Of a stretch of 64,000 nucleotides of DNA, positions 61,771 to 64,000 are shown one piece after another. How positions within the stretch are numbered: position 1 is the stretch's first letter; each line of letters opens with the position of its first letter. The notes beneath the pieces are model-generated. The model did not search any database and was not told the DNA's origin. It worked only from the letters and a program-made list of their open reading frames with translations. Made by a program: the position numbers and the translations under genes. Source of the DNA: Arthrobacter glacialis (lineage in GTDB: Bacteria; Actinomycetota; Actinomycetes; Actinomycetales; Micrococcaceae); NCBI RefSeq assembly GCF_002909445.1, contig NZ_PPXC01000007.1, forward strand, positions 169,727 through 233,726, written 5' to 3'.

Positions 61771-62858
61771 GCACGCCCGTCTCATCAAGCAAACCGCACA
61801 TCGTCATGGATGCCCGTTTCACCCGCATGGACCACCACGACGGCATCAGCCGCTACGGCGCAAGCCTCATGGCCGCCGTCGCACCTTATGCCGAGGTGAC
61901 CATGCTGATTCACGACGAACGCCAGCTGGCTCTTTTGCCTGATCTGCCATGGGTGAAGATCAACTCCCCGCTGTCACCGTTGGAACTCTTGGTGTCCAGG
62001 CATGTGAACAAACTGCGTGCAGATCTGGTGTTTTGCCCCATGCAAACCATGGGCAGCTGGGGACGCAAATACCCGCTGGTGCTGACCCTGCACGACCTCA
62101 TCTACTACGAGCACCCCGCCCCTCCGGGCTTCCTCCCGGCACCTGTGCGGGTGCTGTGGCGCCTCTACCACAAGGCGTACTGGCCCCAGCGGGTGCTGCT
62201 CAACCGCGCCAACGTGGTGGCCACCATCAGCCAGACAACCCTGGGGCTGATGCGCAAGCACCGCCTCACCAAGCGTCCCGTGCGGATCATTGGCAATGCG
62301 CCACAGGGTGAGAGAACGCCCCGGGATCCGGCTGTGCCCCCGGAGAAGTCGCTCGCGTACATGGGCTCGTTCATGCCGTACAAGAACGTGGAGACGTTGA
62401 TTCGCGGCATGGCGGAGCTGCCCGACTTTACGCTGAACCTACTCAGCCGCATCACCGCCGAACGCCGGGCCGAGCTGACGGCCCTGGTTCCATCAGGGGC
62501 GAAGGTGGTGTTTCACAATGGCGTCAGCGACGCCGAATATGACGAGCTGCTCCTGCGCACCACGGCGCTGGTCACCCTGAGCAGGGCCGAGGGCTACGGA
62601 TTGCCGTTGGTTGAGGCCATGGCGCTGGGTACCCCAGTAATTGTTGCCGACACCGAGATTTTCCGGGAAGTGGGCGGCACCGCCGCGCACTACGTGCCGG
62701 CCGATTCGCCGTCAGGCTTTGCCGCGGCCGTGCGGGCCCTGGACTCCCAGCCCGATTGGTCGGCCAGTTCCGCGGCGTCCGTGGCACAGGCGGCAACCTT
62801 CAGCTGGGATGCCTCGGCCCAGGAACTGCTGGCCATTGCGCAGGAACTGCGGCCCTAG
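61767..62858 (+). CDS. Glycosyltransferase family 4 (GT-B)
   Basis: The 363-residue protein has DGISRYGASLMAAV near the N-terminus and the C-terminal nucleotide-sugar signatures GSFMPYKNVETLIRGM and SRAEGYGLPLVEAMALGTPV. It is a retaining glycosyltransferase of family 4, probably involved in cell-surface glycans. It starts with GTG in a 4-nt overlap (GTGA) with the hydrolase gene. Confidence 0.9.
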   Translation: MSTPVSSSKPHIVMDARFTRMDHHDGISRYGASLMAAVAPYAEVTMLIHDERQLALLPDLPWVKINSPLSPLELLVSRHVNKLRADLVFCPMQTMGSWGRKYPLVLTLHDLIYYEHPAPPGFLPAPVRVLWRLYHKAYWPQRVLLNRANVVATISQTTLGLMRKHRLTKRPVRIIGNAPQGERTPRDPAVPPEKSLAYMGSFMPYKNVETLIRGMAELPDFTLNLLSRITAERRAELTALVPSGAKVVFHNGVSDAEYDELLLRTTALVTLSRAEGYGLPLVEAMALGTPVIVADTEIFREVGGTAAHYVPADSPSGFAAAVRALDSQPDWSASSAASVAQAATFSWDASAQELLAIAQELRP

Positions 62859-62877
62859 GCTGACTGCGCATGTCGAA

Positions 62878-62926
62878 CGGGCAGTAGTTGTTGATGTTTC
62901 ACGAAAACATCAACAACTACTGCCCG
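62878..62926. terminator. Perfect 22-bp-stem palindrome between convergent genes
   Basis: CGGGCAGTAGTTGTTGATGT continues to a five-base loop and is mirrored exactly. It lies between the glycosyltransferase and DedA genes. It should act as a bidirectional terminator. Confidence 0.78.
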
Positions 62927-62938
62927 CTCAGCGAGGAT

Positions 62939-63658
62939 TTAGCGGCTGACGAGCTGGTCCTGGCCCGACTCGGCCGCCACAACGGCGTTCGCGGGAGTGC
63001 CCAGCTTTGCCTTGCGGCGGAAGAGTCCGGCCACCCAGTCCGCGATGAGACCGAGCAGCGCAGCGATGACGATGGCCACCACGAGCCCCAGCATGGGACT
63101 GTCCTGGAACCATGTCCCGGCCAGGACACCGATGCCCAGTGAGTAGCCCGCCCACAGGGTGGCTGAGAATGCCGTCATGGCCATGAAGCATTTGCGTGAG
63201 TAGCCCGTTGCGCCGGCCGTGAGATTCACAGCAACCCGGACAACGGGGAGGAACCGGGCCACGAGGATGAAGGACACGGCCCGCTGCTCGAGCTTTTGGC
63301 CCACTCGGTCAAAGGAGCGCACCATGATGGGGGCCCTCATCCACTTGAATCGTGTGGTGCCCACTCGCCGGCCGATCCCGTAGGCAACGTTGTCCCCAAT
63401 AAATGCCCCCAGTGCCGCCGCCGGCAGCAACAACCACGGCTCCGGTCCCCCCGGGGCGAGCATCAAGGATGCAAGGCCCACCACAATGGCCTCGCTGGGA
63501 AAGGGCGGGAAAAAGCCGTCAATGATGCAGCCAAGAACAACCACCAGATAGATCCATGGCTGACCTGCCGCTCCCAGCAGGAGATCTGTCAGGGCCCCAA
63601 AGATTGTGTTGAGATCACCCACAACGGCCACCAGCTGTCTGGCGCTGTTCCGGTCCAT
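62939..63658 (-). CDS. DedA-family membrane protein
   Basis: The 239-residue protein has IDGFFPPFPSEAIVVGLASL near residue 50, the DedA/VTT signature, then GRRVGTTRFKW and FDRVGQKLEQRAVSFILVARFLPVVR and further hydrophobic segments. DedA proteins are thought to be membrane lipid scramblases or transporters linked to membrane energetics. It is convergent with the glycosyltransferase gene. Confidence 0.9.
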   Translation of the reverse strand: MDRNSARQLVAVVGDLNTIFGALTDLLLGAAGQPWIYLVVVLGCIIDGFFPPFPSEAIVVGLASLMLAPGGPEPWLLLPAAALGAFIGDNVAYGIGRRVGTTRFKWMRAPIMVRSFDRVGQKLEQRAVSFILVARFLPVVRVAVNLTAGATGYSRKCFMAMTAFSATLWAGYSLGIGVLAGTWFQDSPMLGLVVAIVIAALLGLIADWVAGLFRRKAKLGTPANAVVAAESGQDQLVSR

Positions 63659-63927
63659 CAGCCAAAACAGGTGCTGGGGCTTTGGTGCTGTGGTTACTCA
63701 TGGCACCAACGCTACGTGGACACGGGGCGCCGGGCTATGGGGTAAACCCCCCAATTTCGCCTCAGGGGCGCACCCCTGGGCTCAGGGTCGCCAGCGTGCG
63801 GCTGATCTGCTGCCGGGCGCCCGGGCCCCGGCGTCCACCAGCAAGTCCCCGCTGCGGCCGAGATCAAGGCAAGGGCTGGACAACGAAATGTCTTTATGGG
63901 CCAAGGCCGGAGTAGCCGGCGACGCTG
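63659..63927. other. Intergenic region, no supported gene
   Basis: Short plus-strand frames here have poor protein composition. It includes the DedA promoter side. Nothing further recognised. Confidence 0.4.
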
Positions 63928-64000
63928 TCAGCGTGGGTGGCGTTTGAGGTATCTGAGGATGAGGTGTTCCCGGCGGCTGGACGCGGGGTTGGTGAGCTTG
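63928..64000 (-). CDS. Possible C-terminal end of a gene cut by the window edge
   Basis: One minus-strand frame gives LTNPASSRREHLILRYLKR and a TGA at 63928-63930. The composition is protein-like but only 23 codons are in the window. Confidence 0.35.
   Translation of the reverse strand, partial: KLTNPASSRREHLILRYLKRHPR

Overview
The window is high-G+C actinobacterial chromosome, most likely Arthrobacter or a close relative (Micrococcaceae). The basis is gene order: phoH, rsmE, dnaJ and hrcA; hemW, lepA and rpsT; and holA, comEC, comEA, degV and leuS. No rRNA, tRNA or CRISPR array was found.

Left core (1-12.8 kb). A minus-strand heat-shock/RNA cluster runs hrcA-dnaJ-rsmE, with a CIRCE operator upstream of hrcA. 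A GerMN/Gmad2-type lipoprotein gene separates rsmE from the start of phoH. Then come DUF3097 and DUF4870 genes, hemW-lepA (overlapping by 4 nt), a PemK-like gene, rpsT, holA and the 3' part of comEC.

Integrated element (about 12.80-48.86 kb, about 36 kb). comEC is cut in two: its 5' part lies at 48.86-49.86 kb and its 3' part at 11.94-12.80 kb. Joining the two at a GAC shared by both junctions restores the conserved ComEC reading LTAVSGANC. A large serine recombinase gene starts about 30 nt inside the right junction. Next to it is a mobilization block: two excisionase-type HTH genes, MobC, a relaxase, a MobB-like gene overlapping the relaxase by 440 nt, and a candidate oriT. No type IV secretion genes were seen, so this is an integrative mobilizable element, not a self-conjugative one. 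The cargo looks like defence: a GHKL ATPase-nuclease fusion, an AlbA/Schlafen-type protein, a second PD-(D/E)XK protein, a HEPN-like RxxxxH protein, a type III-like Mod/Res pair, an XRE regulator with a secreted thermonuclease, and an OGG-like/GIY-YIG pair. The middle (28.5-42.7 kb) is full of duplications, frameshifted remnants, hairpins and dispersed repeats, including a dense array of TGTACCGTTT sites.

Right core (48.9-64 kb). The 5' comEC fragment, comEA, degV and leuS are followed by a glycerol operon (glpD-glpF-glpK, minus strand) divergent from a SorC/DeoR-type regulator. Then come an aldo/keto reductase, an alpha/beta hydrolase, a glycosyltransferase and a DedA protein.

The most interesting hypothesis is that the element controls natural competence. 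The recombinase lies in the same orientation as comEC, directly behind its 5' fragment, and its start overlaps the end of that fragment. Transcription of the competence operon would therefore run into the recombinase gene, and excision would restore comEC. This would parallel the reversible comK prophage of Listeria.
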